A DNA stretch of 64,000 bases from Lutimonas halocynthiae (GTDB taxonomy: Bacteria; Bacteroidota; Bacteroidia; Flavobacteriales; Flavobacteriaceae), in assembly GCF_030409835.1 (NCBI RefSeq), contig NZ_JAUFQO010000012.1:62001-126000 (forward strand). Direction: 5' to 3'. Within the stretch, counting starts at the first letter, position 1. Each line of letters begins with the position of its first letter. The translations under genes and the position numbers were made by a program. Positions 44,399-52,441 of the stretch are shown here, piece by piece. Under the pieces are notes generated by a model. The model was given only the letters and a program-made list of their open reading frames with translations, was not told where the DNA came from and searched no databases.

Positions 44399-46102
44399 AT
44401 GGAGAATAACTTTGACGCGATTGTTATAGGTACTGGGATATCAGGAGGATGGGCAGCTAAGGAACTTTGCGAGAACGGATTAAAAACCCTTGTTCTTGAA
44501 AGGGGCAGGATGGTAAAACATGTGTTAGATTACCCTACAATGCATGATGAAAACTGGGATTTTAAACACAGAAACAGAATAACACCAGAGGAGAAATCAA
44601 GACAAGAGAAGCAATCAAGAACAGGATATACTACCGCTGAGGCTAGTAAACATTGGTTTGTGGATGATATTGAACATCCCTATTCAGAAACCAAAAGGTT
44701 TGACTGGATGAGAGGCTATCATGTTGGAGGAAGATCGATTACATGGGGAAGGCATTCTTATCGCTTAAGCGAAATGGATTTTGAAGCAAATAAAAAAGAT
44801 GGGAATGGTATTGACTGGCCCATCCGATATAAAGATATTGCGCCTTGGTATGACAAAGTGGAGGAATATATTGGTGTCTGCGGTACTAATTTGGGATTAC
44901 AGCAACTTCCTGATGGGAAGCTCACCGAAGCAATGCCCTATAATTGTGTTGAAGCAGATTTTGCCGAAAGAGTTGCCGATAAAATGGATGGCAGGGTGGT
45001 GACCCAGGCAAGAGTAGCTCATATTACCGGAGACAAAGCACATGAAGGGAGAAGTAAATGTCAATTTCGAAACAGGTGTATAAGAGGTTGTCCTTTTGGG
45101 GGATATTTTAGCAGTAATGCTTCAACTTTGCCCGCAGCCGAAAGAACAGGTAACATGACCCTCCGGCCCAATTCTATAGCCTATGAAATTGTCTATGAGG
45201 AAAAAACTAAAAAAGCATCAGGGGTAAGGGTAATCGATACAGAAACAAAAGAAAAATTATTTTTTGAAGCTGAAGTTGTTTTTTGTTGCGCATCTGCGAT
45301 CGCTTCAACGGCTATTTTGATGCAATCTAAATCAGAAAGATTTCCAAACGGACTGGGTAATGATCATGATGAATTAGGACGTAATATAATGGACCATCAG
45401 TTGGGAGTAGGCGCCTATGCTGAGGTAAATGAGCATGAGGATAAATACTATAAAGGGAGAAAACCAGGGGGCTTTTATATTCCTAGGTTTATAAATTTAG
45501 ATAAAGATACGGAGCATCCAAGCTTTAAAAGAGGATATGGTTATCAAGGCTCAGCCAGTAGACAGAATTGGAGAAGGGCCGTGGCAGAACTTAGTTATGG
45601 GAAAGATTTAAAAGATGAACTTGTAAAACCTGGGCCATGGGTAATAGGCATGGGTGGCTTTGGGGAATGTCTTCCATATCATGATAATAAAATAGTATTA
45701 AACTACGAGAAAGTTGATAAATGGGGGCTCCCCACAGTTGTTTTTGATGTTGAGTTTAAAGAAAATGAAAGGCTCATGCGAAAAGATATTCAAGAACAGG
45801 CTATTGCAATGCTTGAAGCCGCTGGGTATGAAAATGTAAAAGGTTTTGATGATCCTAATCAATTTGCACCCGGATTGGCCATTCATGAAATGGGGGGAGC
45901 TAGAATGGGGAGAGATCCCAAAACGTCAATTCTGAACAAATACAATCAAGTGCATAGTGTTCAAAATGTATATGTAACTGATGGTGCCTGTATGACATCT
46001 GCCGGATGTCAGAATCCGTCACTTACTTATATGGCAATTACCGCGAGAGCTGCTGATCATGCTATAAAGGAATTTAAGAAAAATGCTAAAAATAGATCAT
46101 GA
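44399..46102 (+). CDS. GMC-family sugar oxidoreductase (large FAD subunit)
   Basis: A flavoprotein dehydrogenase of the glucose-methanol-choline family (567 residues from the ATG at 44399), resembling the large subunit of gluconate, fructose or glucose 3-dehydrogenases. It has the FAD motif VIGTGISGGWAAKEL, the GRSITWGRHSYRLS segment, the cysteine-rich CQFRNRCIRGCPFGGYF and the C-terminal GMC motif HEMGGARMG and CQNPSLTYMAITARAA. It lacks its own signal peptide and probably travels with the Tat-type subunit encoded next (4-base overlap). It heads the sugar-oxidation operon. Confidence 0.9.
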   Translation: MENNFDAIVIGTGISGGWAAKELCENGLKTLVLERGRMVKHVLDYPTMHDENWDFKHRNRITPEEKSRQEKQSRTGYTTAEASKHWFVDDIEHPYSETKRFDWMRGYHVGGRSITWGRHSYRLSEMDFEANKKDGNGIDWPIRYKDIAPWYDKVEEYIGVCGTNLGLQQLPDGKLTEAMPYNCVEADFAERVADKMDGRVVTQARVAHITGDKAHEGRSKCQFRNRCIRGCPFGGYFSSNASTLPAAERTGNMTLRPNSIAYEIVYEEKTKKASGVRVIDTETKEKLFFEAEVVFCCASAIASTAILMQSKSERFPNGLGNDHDELGRNIMDHQLGVGAYAEVNEHEDKYYKGRKPGGFYIPRFINLDKDTEHPSFKRGYGYQGSASRQNWRRAVAELSYGKDLKDELVKPGPWVIGMGGFGECLPYHDNKIVLNYEKVDKWGLPTVVFDVEFKENERLMRKDIQEQAIAMLEAAGYENVKGFDDPNQFAPGLAIHEMGGARMGRDPKTSILNKYNQVHSVQNVYVTDGACMTSAGCQNPSLTYMAITARAADHAIKEFKKNAKNRS

Positions 46103-46725
46103 ACAGAAGAGATATAATTAAAGGATTAGGACTGACCTTTGGCTATGCTGTTGCGGCTCCGTCTGTGCTAAGCATTTTGGAATCATGCAGCACAAAGAAA
46201 GAAGATTTATGGGAAGCTGTTTTTTTAAATGGCAACGAGAAACATTATATAAGTCATTTGGTAGATATTATCCTGCCTGCCACGGATACGCCTGGAGGAC
46301 TAGACGTAAATTTACCTCAATTTATAGATATGATGTCTCATGATATGTTGAGGTCTGAAGAACAAGTGATTTTTAAAGATGGGAGTCTTGTTTTTGCCCA
46401 ACGGTTTAAAGATAAATTCAATAAGGATATAGGTGAGTCCAACAGAGATGAATTGGCTGAGCTGTTTGCAAATTATTTTGATTTAGAACCTGATGTTCAA
46501 TCAAAAGTGCTGACAAGACAGCGTAAAGAGCTTGATAAAATAGAGCTGTCCGAAATGGACGATTATAAGATGTATTCTTGTTTGATACAGATTAGAAAGC
46601 TTTCATTGTTTGGATATTTTACCTCTGAAAAAATTGGCAGAGAAGTCCTTAATTTTGATCCAATTCCAGGGAGCTACGATCCTTGTATTCCAGTAGCTGA
46701 TATAGGCAATGCTTGGACCATATAA
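46099..46725 (+). CDS. Gluconate 2-dehydrogenase subunit 3 family protein
   Basis: The small subunit of the membrane-associated GMC dehydrogenase (208 residues). The N-terminus MNRRDIIKGLGLTF has a twin-arginine motif and is followed by a hydrophobic stretch ending near LESCS, so it is a Tat signal, possibly with a lipoprotein-type cysteine. The rest (HLVDIILPATDTPGG, VNLPQFIDMM) matches the subunit 3 family. It overlaps the large-subunit gene by 4 bases. No cytochrome c subunit gene follows, so the electron acceptor is unknown. Confidence 0.88.
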   Translation: MNRRDIIKGLGLTFGYAVAAPSVLSILESCSTKKEDLWEAVFLNGNEKHYISHLVDIILPATDTPGGLDVNLPQFIDMMSHDMLRSEEQVIFKDGSLVFAQRFKDKFNKDIGESNRDELAELFANYFDLEPDVQSKVLTRQRKELDKIELSEMDDYKMYSCLIQIRKLSLFGYFTSEKIGREVLNFDPIPGSYDPCIPVADIGNAWTI

Positions 46726-46748
46726 TGATGTTTGAAAAATAAGATTCA

Positions 46749-47711
46749 ATGAAAAGAAAATCAATCCCTGCTTTAGCTGCTATGCTGCTGTTGCTGAACT
46801 TTGTGACTTACGGTCAAAATAATGAGAAAATGAAATCTAAAAAAGCCGAATTATGTTATGAAATAGAATCCAAATTGGGTGAGGGAGCATTTTGGGACCA
46901 TAAAGAACAAAGATTGTATTGGGTTGATATTGAAGGTAAAAAAGTCCATTTATTTGATCCCTCTAAAAAAACAAACACAACTTTTGATACCCCTTCAAGG
47001 ATTGGCACGATTGTTCCAAAAAATAAAGAAGAAGCGGTCATCGCATTAGAAGATGGAATTTATATCATCAACACATCAAATGGTGAGATTAAATTGTTAT
47101 CAGATGTTGAAGCGAAAATGACCTATAACAGGTTTAATGATGGGAAATGTGATCCGAATGGAAATTTATGGATTGGATCGATGCATTTAGATCAGTCTGA
47201 ACCCAAAGCTAATTTATATAAGGTCAACCAAAAAGGGGATGCGAAGAAAATGTTGGATAGTGTAACCATTTCAAATGGTATTGTCTGGACAAAAGATAAA
47301 AGCATCATGTATTATATCGATACGCCAACAGGTCATATTAGAGCATTTGATTTTGATGCTGAGAACAGTACGATTTCGAATGAACGTATAGCAGTTATCA
47401 TCCCTGAATCATTAGGTTTTGGTGACGGAATGACTATAGATACAGAAGATAAATTGTGGGTTGGTTTATGGAATGGCGATGCGGTAGCCCGTTTTGATCC
47501 CTTATCAGGGAAATTGATAGAGAAAATTGAAGTACCTGCTCATAATGTAACCTCCTGCTCATTTGGAGGAAAGAATTTTGATACTTTGTACATCACAACT
47601 TCAAGTCTAGATATGACAGAGGAGGAAAAGATAAAGTACCCTTATGCAGGTTCATTATTCACTGTGAAACCTGGTATTGTTGGGGTGGCAGGTAATTTTT
47701 TTGGTAAATAA
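46749..47711 (+). CDS. SMP-30/gluconolactonase family protein, exported
   Basis: A six-bladed beta-propeller sugar lactonase (320 residues) with a signal peptide (1-22, ending TYG-Q). The metal ligands of the SMP-30 family are visible: the glutamate in LGEGAFWD, the asparagine in YNRFNDGKCD, the asparagine in SNGIVW and the aspartate in GFGDGMTID. It would open the lactone released by the GMC dehydrogenase. It is followed 1 base later by gluconokinase. The precise sugar is inferred from the neighbours. Confidence 0.92.
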   Translation: MKRKSIPALAAMLLLLNFVTYGQNNEKMKSKKAELCYEIESKLGEGAFWDHKEQRLYWVDIEGKKVHLFDPSKKTNTTFDTPSRIGTIVPKNKEEAVIALEDGIYIINTSNGEIKLLSDVEAKMTYNRFNDGKCDPNGNLWIGSMHLDQSEPKANLYKVNQKGDAKKMLDSVTISNGIVWTKDKSIMYYIDTPTGHIRAFDFDAENSTISNERIAVIIPESLGFGDGMTIDTEDKLWVGLWNGDAVARFDPLSGKLIEKIEVPAHNVTSCSFGGKNFDTLYITTSSLDMTEEEKIKYPYAGSLFTVKPGIVGVAGNFFGK

Positions 47712-47712
47712 T

Positions 47713-48189
47713 ATGATAGTTCAGGTTATAGGTGTTAGCGGCTGTGGTAAAACAACCATAGCGAGAAATCTTTCTAAGGAAATGGGAATTCCTTATTATG
47801 ATGCGGATGATTTTCATCCTAAAGAGAATGTTGAAAAAATGAAGAATGGTCAGGCACTTGATGATTCAGATCGTGCTTCTTGGCTGAGTTCTTTATCAGG
47901 GCATCTGCAAAAATGGGAAAAGGAGGGAGGAGCCATATTGGCTTGTTCAGCCCTAAAGGAGAAATATAGAGCTGTTTTATCACAGGGTTTAGAAGATTGC
48001 CGTTGGGTTTTTCTTGCAGGAGATTATGACCTGATCTATAATAGAATGAGCAGCAGGAAAGGGCATTATATGAGTGAACATATGTTGAAATCTCAATTTG
48101 ATGCGCTAGAAGTTCCATCTTATGGAATACATATTGATATAAATAAATCTCCTGAGGAGATTATAAATATTATTAAATCGAGTCTATGA
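47713..48189 (+). CDS. gntK: Gluconokinase
   Basis: Phosphorylates gluconate to 6-phosphogluconate. From the ATG at 47713 it is 158 residues, the usual size of thermoresistant-type gluconokinases: P-loop GVSGCGKTT (about 7-15), the YYDADDFHPKENVEKM substrate segment and ILACSALKEKYRAVL. An earlier in-frame ATG (47677) would overlap the lactonase gene and is rejected. It overlaps gnd by 4 bases, so the two are translationally coupled. Confidence 0.93.
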   Translation: MIVQVIGVSGCGKTTIARNLSKEMGIPYYDADDFHPKENVEKMKNGQALDDSDRASWLSSLSGHLQKWEKEGGAILACSALKEKYRAVLSQGLEDCRWVFLAGDYDLIYNRMSSRKGHYMSEHMLKSQFDALEVPSYGIHIDINKSPEEIINIIKSSL

Positions 48190-49586
48190 GTGACATAAAG
48201 AGTGAATTTGGGGTGTTTGGCCTCGGTGTAATGGGCAGTAGTATTAGTTTGAATATCGCAGACAAAGGCTATGAGTTATCTGTATTTAATAGAGCTGAAG
48301 GAGGAGAAGAAGCAGTGGTTGATGATTTTATGAAAGCGAACTCTCATTTGAAAAACCTTCATGGATTCACTGATCTTGATGCTTTTATTGAATCTATGGC
48401 TAGGCCAAGAAAGATTCTGATAATGATCAAAGCAGGACCAACTGTAGATCTGGTATTGAATAATTTGATTCCAAAACTTTCTAAGGGAGATGTTATTATC
48501 GATGGTGGAAATTCTCATTATATCAATACAAAGAGGAGGTTCGAACTATGTCAGGAACAAGGTGTCGAATTTATCGGAGCTGGAATTTCAGGAGGTGAAG
48601 AAGGTGCCAGAAAAGGTCCTTCAATAATGCCAGGAGGCAAAAAGGAGAGCTATGAGGTTGTTTCAAATGTATTGGAATCGATTGCTGCAAAGGACGACTT
48701 TGGGAAAACGTGTTGTGCATATATAGGACCTGAAGGCTCCGGACATTTTATAAAAATGGTTCATAATGGGGTTGAGTATGTTGAAATGCAGTTGTTAGCT
48801 GAAATCTACGCCATGTTATCTGTTCATAATTCGAACGAAGCTATTGCTAAAGTCTTTGAATCCTGGAGTCAGGGAGAATTATCTAGTTATTTACTTGATA
48901 TTACCATTCAGATTCTTCGTAAAAAAGAAGGAGATGACTATTTATTAGATAAGATTTTAGATAAAGCTGGTAACAAAGGTACAGGTTCATGGTCTAGTAA
49001 GGCAGCATTTGACCTGGGTATACCCAACACAATGATGTCATCTGCGGTTTTTGCAAGATATATTTCGTCGTTTAAAGAAAGTAGGGTGGCGATGTCACAG
49101 AAAGTTAAAACGAATACAAATGACTTTAATCTACCTCAAACAGATGTGATCAAAGAAGCCTATAAGATGGCGCGCTTGATTAATCATCAGCAAGGATTTA
49201 AGCTCATGGAACTGGCTTCAGAAAGTTATAGCTGGAAACTTAATTTTTCTGATATTGCTAGAATATGGTCTAATGGCTGTATCATAAAATCTCATTTGAT
49301 GAACTCACTGCATGAAGGGTTTAAAACACAAAGAGATTTGTTTCAAATGGATATGGTTTTTACAGATTTATTGGATCATGAGAAAGACTTAAGAGCGGTT
49401 TTGCAAGCTGGCTTAAATTCAAGGAGTTCTTTGCATTGTTTCACAGCAGCTTATTATTATTGGATAGACATGACAAGTGAGCGGCTACCTGCTAATCTCA
49501 TTCAGGCTCAGAGAGATTTTTTTGGAGCACATACGTACCAGCGTACCGATGATCAAAGCGGTGATTATTTCCATACAAAATGGTGA
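48186..49586 (+). CDS. gnd: 6-phosphogluconate dehydrogenase, decarboxylating
   Basis: Converts 6-phosphogluconate to ribulose 5-phosphate with release of CO2 and reduction of NAD(P)+. The 466 residues have the nucleotide motif GLGVMGSSISLNIADKG, IIDGGNSHY, the substrate site GISGGEEGARKGPSIMPGG and the catalytic HFIKMVHNGVEY. It is the last gene of the operon and provides the exit into the pentose-phosphate pathway. The ATG overlaps the gntK stop by 4 bases. Confidence 0.96.
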   Translation: MSDIKSEFGVFGLGVMGSSISLNIADKGYELSVFNRAEGGEEAVVDDFMKANSHLKNLHGFTDLDAFIESMARPRKILIMIKAGPTVDLVLNNLIPKLSKGDVIIDGGNSHYINTKRRFELCQEQGVEFIGAGISGGEEGARKGPSIMPGGKKESYEVVSNVLESIAAKDDFGKTCCAYIGPEGSGHFIKMVHNGVEYVEMQLLAEIYAMLSVHNSNEAIAKVFESWSQGELSSYLLDITIQILRKKEGDDYLLDKILDKAGNKGTGSWSSKAAFDLGIPNTMMSSAVFARYISSFKESRVAMSQKVKTNTNDFNLPQTDVIKEAYKMARLINHQQGFKLMELASESYSWKLNFSDIARIWSNGCIIKSHLMNSLHEGFKTQRDLFQMDMVFTDLLDHEKDLRAVLQAGLNSRSSLHCFTAAYYYWIDMTSERLPANLIQAQRDFFGAHTYQRTDDQSGDYFHTKW

Positions 49587-49719
49587 TGAAGCGCCAATTC
49601 TAATAAGATCATAATCATTTAGAATTCAGGGGGCTGAGCTCTTAATAAAACAATTGATTCGAATGCAATTATAATAAAAGGTCTGTTTTTTACGTTCTTA
49701 AATAAAAAATTGCGTAAAA

Positions 49720-49869
49720 ATGAAAAATGACAGAATTGGAATCTCTAAAGGTTCTGATAAAAAACAGCGCAGTCAAAAGGAAATCTTTAACAGTAAGGCG
49801 CAGCGACTAGCAGAAAAGGAATACGAGGAATACTACAACAGGATTAGGCAGCTTAGCCGCGGTTTATAA
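49720..49869 (+). CDS. Small highly charged protein, unknown
   Basis: A 49-residue reading frame starting with ATG 49720 after an AT-rich stretch. It is rich in Lys, Arg, Glu and Gln, with only one Phe and three Tyr (AEKEYEEYYNRIRQLSRGL at its end), and should be a soluble helix. It has no cysteine or signal. It ends directly against the 3' end of the eRF1-like gene on the other strand. The codon pattern and charge clustering look coding, but no family was recognised. Confidence 0.45.
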   Translation: MKNDRIGISKGSDKKQRSQKEIFNSKAQRLAEKEYEEYYNRIRQLSRGL

Positions 49870-50277
49870 TCACCGATTTTTATAGTAATCTCTCACATAG
49901 GCCGATTTTTGGTTATGTGTCATATTTTCAGAGGTTTTAATATCTTTTAATTTAATAGCCATTTGGGGTATTTCGGAAATAAGTTTTTCAAGTCGGAACT
50001 TAGTTTGAGCTGGTCCGAAAAGTAATATTTCACCAGCCTTATCTAATTCTTTTAAAACCCGATGTAAGTATTTTTGGGTATACTCTTTAACCCGATTTTC
50101 TTTTCCCTTTTCATCTACCATATATTGATCACCAAATCTTCCGAATTGTTTTTTTTCTCCTTCAATTCGAATTCTAGTTTCAACATCAGAATAAATTGTT
50201 TTTGAGTAAGTAGTATCTCTACTTAAAGTGATAATATTTGCTTCTTTTTGATCGATCCAAACTCCTACCTTACGCAT
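49870..50277 (-). CDS. Putative eRF1-domain-like small protein
   Basis: A 135-residue soluble protein starting RKVGVWIDQKEANIITL. Its middle EILLFGPAQTKFRLEKLI and end resemble a family of bacterial proteins with an eRF1 domain-3-like fold (annotated as translational-machinery or host-attachment-like), where a short acidic or basic strand pattern and an ILxxGPxxxK motif recur. This is a shape-based match, not proof. The role in cells is unknown. It lies after the deaminase gene on the same strand, 15 bases downstream, so the two may share a transcript. Confidence 0.5.
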   Translation of the reverse strand: MRKVGVWIDQKEANIITLSRDTTYSKTIYSDVETRIRIEGEKKQFGRFGDQYMVDEKGKENRVKEYTQKYLHRVLKELDKAGEILLFGPAQTKFRLEKLISEIPQMAIKLKDIKTSENMTHNQKSAYVRDYYKNR

Positions 50278-50292
50278 AATAGAAAAATTAAG

Positions 50293-50838
50293 TTAATACT
50301 CTATTTTATCGTCTTTTTCTTTCCAAGCTTTAAATGCCTTCACGGCGTTTTCTCTGTTGATCTGTTCGAAGGGAATGCTTCTTTTAGAGAGCTCAAGATC
50401 TAACTCTTTATATATAAATTCATCGTCAAAACCAATTTCCGCAGCATCGGTTTTGTTGCAAGCATAAAACACTTTTTTAGGTCTGGCCCAATAAATGGCT
50501 CCAAAGCACATAGGGCATGGTTCGCAACTTGTGTACAAAATGCAGTCGTCTAATTGAAAGGAATTTAGGTTTTTGCAAGCCTGCCTAATGGCCATAATTT
50601 CAGCATGAGCCGTTGGGTCATTATTCGATGTAACCTTATTGTTGCCGGTCCCAATGATTTCTCCGTCTTTGATTATAACACAACCAAACGGACCTCCATC
50701 GTTGGCAAGAACTCCTTTTATAGCAGCTTCAATTGCCAGATTCATAAAATTTTCGTCGCTATGAAAAGGTTCATCACCACTTTCATTTAGCGCTTTCGCT
50801 GCTTCATCCAAAAACTTTTTATTGAAACTGTTACACAT
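50293..50838 (-). CDS. Nucleoside deaminase, guanine deaminase-like
   Basis: A zinc-dependent deaminase of the TadA/GuaD superfamily (181 residues). Zinc site: His78 and catalytic Glu80 in PTAHAEIMAIRQ, then Cys105 and Cys108 in TSCEPCPMC. The FGAIYWARPKKVFYAC segment and the C-terminal tail favour a guanine-deaminase-type (GuaD) enzyme over tRNA adenosine deaminase, but substrate assignment is an inference. It is followed by the eRF1-like gene and preceded by a long hairpin after fumC. Confidence 0.82.
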   Translation of the reverse strand: MCNSFNKKFLDEAAKALNESGDEPFHSDENFMNLAIEAAIKGVLANDGGPFGCVIIKDGEIIGTGNNKVTSNNDPTAHAEIMAIRQACKNLNSFQLDDCILYTSCEPCPMCFGAIYWARPKKVFYACNKTDAAEIGFDDEFIYKELDLELSKRSIPFEQINRENAVKAFKAWKEKDDKIEY

Positions 50839-50861
50839 GAATATTCACTGTATTTATGTTA

Positions 50862-50902
50862 GAAATAGAAGTATAGGTTTATCAATCCTATACTTCTATT
50901 TC
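50862..50902. other. Perfect 16-bp inverted repeat between fumC and the deaminase gene
   Basis: GAAATAGAAGTATAGG (50862-50877) pairs exactly with 50887-50902 across a 9-base loop. It lies 11 bases beyond the fumC stop and about 23 bases before the deaminase start. It lacks a T tract on the fumC reading strand, so it may stabilise or divide a transcript and may not terminate it. Confidence 0.8.
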
Positions 50903-50913
50903 AATAATTTACC

Positions 50914-52314
50914 TTATACTTTTAGGCTACCAACCATGTCTTCAGGTCTTACCCATTCGTCAAATTCTTCACCAGTTAAAAAGCCAAGATTGATAGCTTC
51001 TTCTCTTAATGTAGTGCCATTTTTATGCGCTGTTTTAGCAATTTTAGCCGAATTTTCGTAACCAATTTTAGTGTTCAAAGCGGTAACTAACATCAAAGAA
51101 TTATTCAATAATTGTTTGATTTGTGGATAATTAGGCTCAATACCAATGGCGCAGTTTTCTTCAAAAGATGCACAGGCATCCCCAATCAATTGAGCTGATT
51201 GAAGTGCGTTTGCAGCCATTACCGGTTTAAATACATTTAGCTCATAATGACCTGTCATGCCACCAACAGTTATGGCTACGTCATTACCAATCACCTGTGC
51301 ACAAACCATAGTTAAGGCTTCTGCTTGGGTTGGATTTACTTTACCTGGCATAATAGATGAACCCGGCTCGTTAGCAGGAATAATTAGTTCTCCAATACCA
51401 CTTCTCGGTCCTGATGCCAGCATTCTGATGTCATTGGCTATTTTCATCAACGAAACAGCTAATTGTTTTAAAGCTCCATGTGTCTCAACAACAGCATCAT
51501 GAGCGGCAAGTGCCTCAAATTTATTCTCAGCTGTTATAAATGGTAAGTCAGTAAAATCTGCGATATATTTCGCTACGAGTTCCGAATAACCTTCAGGAGT
51601 GTTAATTCCAGTTCCTACGGCAGTTCCTCCTAAAGCAAGTTCCGCTAAGTGATCTAAGGTATTATTTAATGCTTTTAACCCATGGTCAAGTTGAGAAACA
51701 TAACCAGAAAACTCTTGACCTAAAGTCAATGGAGTCGCATCCATTAAATGGGTTCTACCTATTTTTACAACATTCGCAAATTCAATTGATTTTTGCTGTA
51801 AAGTATTTCTTAATTGCTCAACACCCGGAATGGTTGTTTCTACAATTTTTTTATAAATAGCAATATGCATTCCTGTTGGGAATGTGTCATTAGAAGATTG
51901 AGATTTATTAACATCATCGTTAGGATGAATAAATCGATCGTCGCCAGTAAGATCACCGCCATTATTTATATGGGCCTTATTTGCAATAACCTCATTACAA
52001 TTCATATTGCTTTGAGTTCCTGATCCTGTTTGCCATATCACTAAAGGAAATTGATCAAAAAGTTCTCCTGCCAGAATTTCATCACAAACAGCCGCAATTG
52101 CGTCTCTTTTTTCTATTGGAAGCACTCCAAGATCGTGATTTGTATAGGCAGCTGCCTTTTTTAAATAAGCAAATCCTTCAATGATTTCCTTTGGCATGGA
52201 AGCTTCTTCGCCAATTTTAAAATTATTTCTTGACCTTTCGGTTTGAGCTCCCCAATATTTTTCTGCGGGTACTTGGACTTCGCCAATAGTATCGTGCTCT
52301 ATTCTGTATTTCAT
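50914..52314 (-). CDS. fumC: Class II fumarate hydratase (FumC)
   Basis: Oxygen-stable fumarase of the citric acid cycle (466 residues). It has the family patterns [42 protein letters not shown], the catalytic loop [13 protein letters not shown], and a C-terminal helical domain. The length is standard. It lies upstream of the deaminase gene on the same strand, with a long hairpin between. The start at 52314 is followed directly by the conserved [15 protein letters not shown]. Confidence 0.96.
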   Translation of the reverse strand: MKYRIEHDTIGEVQVPAEKYWGAQTERSRNNFKIGEEASMPKEIIEGFAYLKKAAAYTNHDLGVLPIEKRDAIAAVCDEILAGELFDQFPLVIWQTGSGTQSNMNCNEVIANKAHINNGGDLTGDDRFIHPNDDVNKSQSSNDTFPTGMHIAIYKKIVETTIPGVEQLRNTLQQKSIEFANVVKIGRTHLMDATPLTLGQEFSGYVSQLDHGLKALNNTLDHLAELALGGTAVGTGINTPEGYSELVAKYIADFTDLPFITAENKFEALAAHDAVVETHGALKQLAVSLMKIANDIRMLASGPRSGIGELIIPANEPGSSIMPGKVNPTQAEALTMVCAQVIGNDVAITVGGMTGHYELNVFKPVMAANALQSAQLIGDACASFEENCAIGIEPNYPQIKQLLNNSLMLVTALNTKIGYENSAKIAKTAHKNGTTLREEAINLGFLTGEEFDEWVRPEDMVGSLKV

Positions 52315-52441
52315 AAGTAAAAATTTTGTCCTTCTATTAAGGTATAAAGATACAAAATAGCTAGTAAAATCGATTTGAAATAGGCTTGTATTTTAGCTTT
52401 TGAAAGGATTAAATAGGGGCAGTAGAATACTGGGTTTCCTA

